A stretch of 5,354 nt of DNA from Rhodoferax sp. Lineage in GTDB: Bacteria > Pseudomonadota > Gammaproteobacteria > Burkholderiales > Burkholderiaceae_C. A program made the translations under genes and the position numbers. The notes below the pieces were generated by a model that saw nothing but the letters and a program-made list of their open reading frames with translations, searched no databases and had not been told where the DNA came from. Below, one piece after another: positions 5,022 to 5,354 of the stretch (its first letter is position 1; the number at the start of each line of letters is the position of its first letter). The stretch lies in assembly GCA_028711355.1 (NCBI GenBank), contig JAQTSL010000259.1:1-5354 (forward strand), given 5' to 3'.

Positions 5022-5354
5022 TTGAATACCCGGCGTTGTTATGGGCCACAGGAGTGCAGCGTGAACGGTCATACAAGTCACGCCAGCGACCGACTCTTTC
5101 CGACCATTTGAAGTCCAGACACAAATGCAGGGTTTGCAGGTTGTCAGGGCGGCGTGGCATAAAAATAGGGGCCTTGTTTTGACCGGGATGGGTCATGCGC
5201 CGAGTGTAGGGACGCCTGCTTGTGTTTTTTTGCACCATGCCGGGATTGTTGCCATGACTGCGCCAAAGTGTGCCGCAGTCTTCGATAGCATTTGAATGGC
5301 GGCTGTGGGGTAGGCATTTGAGATGAGGCTACTACCGCATTGGGTGTTTCAGAC
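5022..5354. other. 333-nt region downstream of liuD without a convincing gene
   Basis: No recognisable protein, tRNA or other RNA gene is seen here. It holds a 25-bp imperfect dyad at 5256-5280 and a seven-T run at 5225-5231 that has no hairpin in front of it. A 16-residue frame starts at GTG 5061 behind AGGAG. A minus-strand frame is stop-free from 5328 down into the liuD 3' end. No rho-independent terminator for the liu operon could be identified, so transcription may continue or end by another mechanism. HMG-CoA lyase, often next in such clusters, does not begin here in any frame I could read. An ATG at 5323 opens a frame that runs off the window edge but has only a poor ribosome binding site and no recognisable sequence. 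Confidence 0.6.
5256..5280. repeat. Imperfect 25-bp inverted repeat (possible operator or hairpin)
   Basis: GACTGCG at 5256-5262 is exactly complementary to CGCAGTC at 5274-5280. After one C/C mismatch the pairing continues for two more bases (CA/TG), leaving a five-base loop at 5266-5270. No T-run follows on either strand, so a classical terminator is unlikely. Its position between liuD and whatever lies beyond the window would suit a regulator binding site or an RNA hairpin; which of these cannot be told. Confidence 0.4.

Noticed and set aside
5061..5111. 16-residue frame from GTG behind an AGGAG site
   Set aside because: It is very short, with no recognisable sequence, and an AGGAG-GTG pairing in 333 nt of such sequence can occur by chance.
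5134..5166. Possible promoter (TTGCAG ... CATAAA) in the downstream region
   Set aside because: Both boxes are poor matches, the spacing is 19 nt, and no gene follows that it could serve.
5225..5231. Seven-T run as a rho-independent terminator for the liu operon
   Set aside because: No stem-loop can be drawn directly upstream of it, and it lies about 200 nt after the liuD stop.

Overview
The window reads as part of the chromosome of a GC-rich betaproteobacterium, most likely of the Comamonadaceae (Rhodoferax/Polaromonas-like). This is inferred from protein style, gene order and codon use, and no database search was possible. All recognisable genes lie on the + strand and are tightly packed from base 1 to 5021.

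The backbone is a leucine/isovalerate utilisation (liu) operon. It contains the 3' end of liuB (3-methylcrotonyl-CoA carboxylase, carboxyltransferase subunit; 1-281), a complete liuC (methylglutaconyl-CoA hydratase; 1064-1840) and a complete liuD (biotin-carrying subunit of the same carboxylase; 2997-5021). LiuB and LiuD together carboxylate 3-methylcrotonyl-CoA to 3-methylglutaconyl-CoA. LiuC hydrates that to HMG-CoA, which HMG-CoA lyase (LiuE, not in the window) would split.

Two unrelated insertions interrupt the backbone. Between liuB and liuC sits a VapBC-type toxin-antitoxin pair (325-1076). It has its own probable promoter inside the liuB 3' end, overlain by a perfect 11-bp inverted repeat that looks like a VapB operator. 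The vapC toxin gene overlaps the start of liuC by 13 nt. Between liuC and liuD sits a complete GH10 endo-1,4-beta-xylanase-type glycoside hydrolase with a Tat-like signal peptide (1892-3004), whose 3' end overlaps the liuD start by 8 nt. Both cargo genes are therefore woven into the operon's translation, and at least liuC, the hydrolase gene and liuD could be transcribed from the vapBC promoter as well as from the main liu promoter, which lies outside the window.

The last 333 bases (5022-5354) hold no convincing gene. They contain a 25-bp imperfect dyad, and a long stop-free minus-strand frame crosses them. No clear rho-independent terminator follows liuD. The most interesting aspect is the layout: a toxin-antitoxin module with its own control region, and a predicted exported polysaccharide hydrolase, both nested in a branched-chain amino acid catabolic operon.
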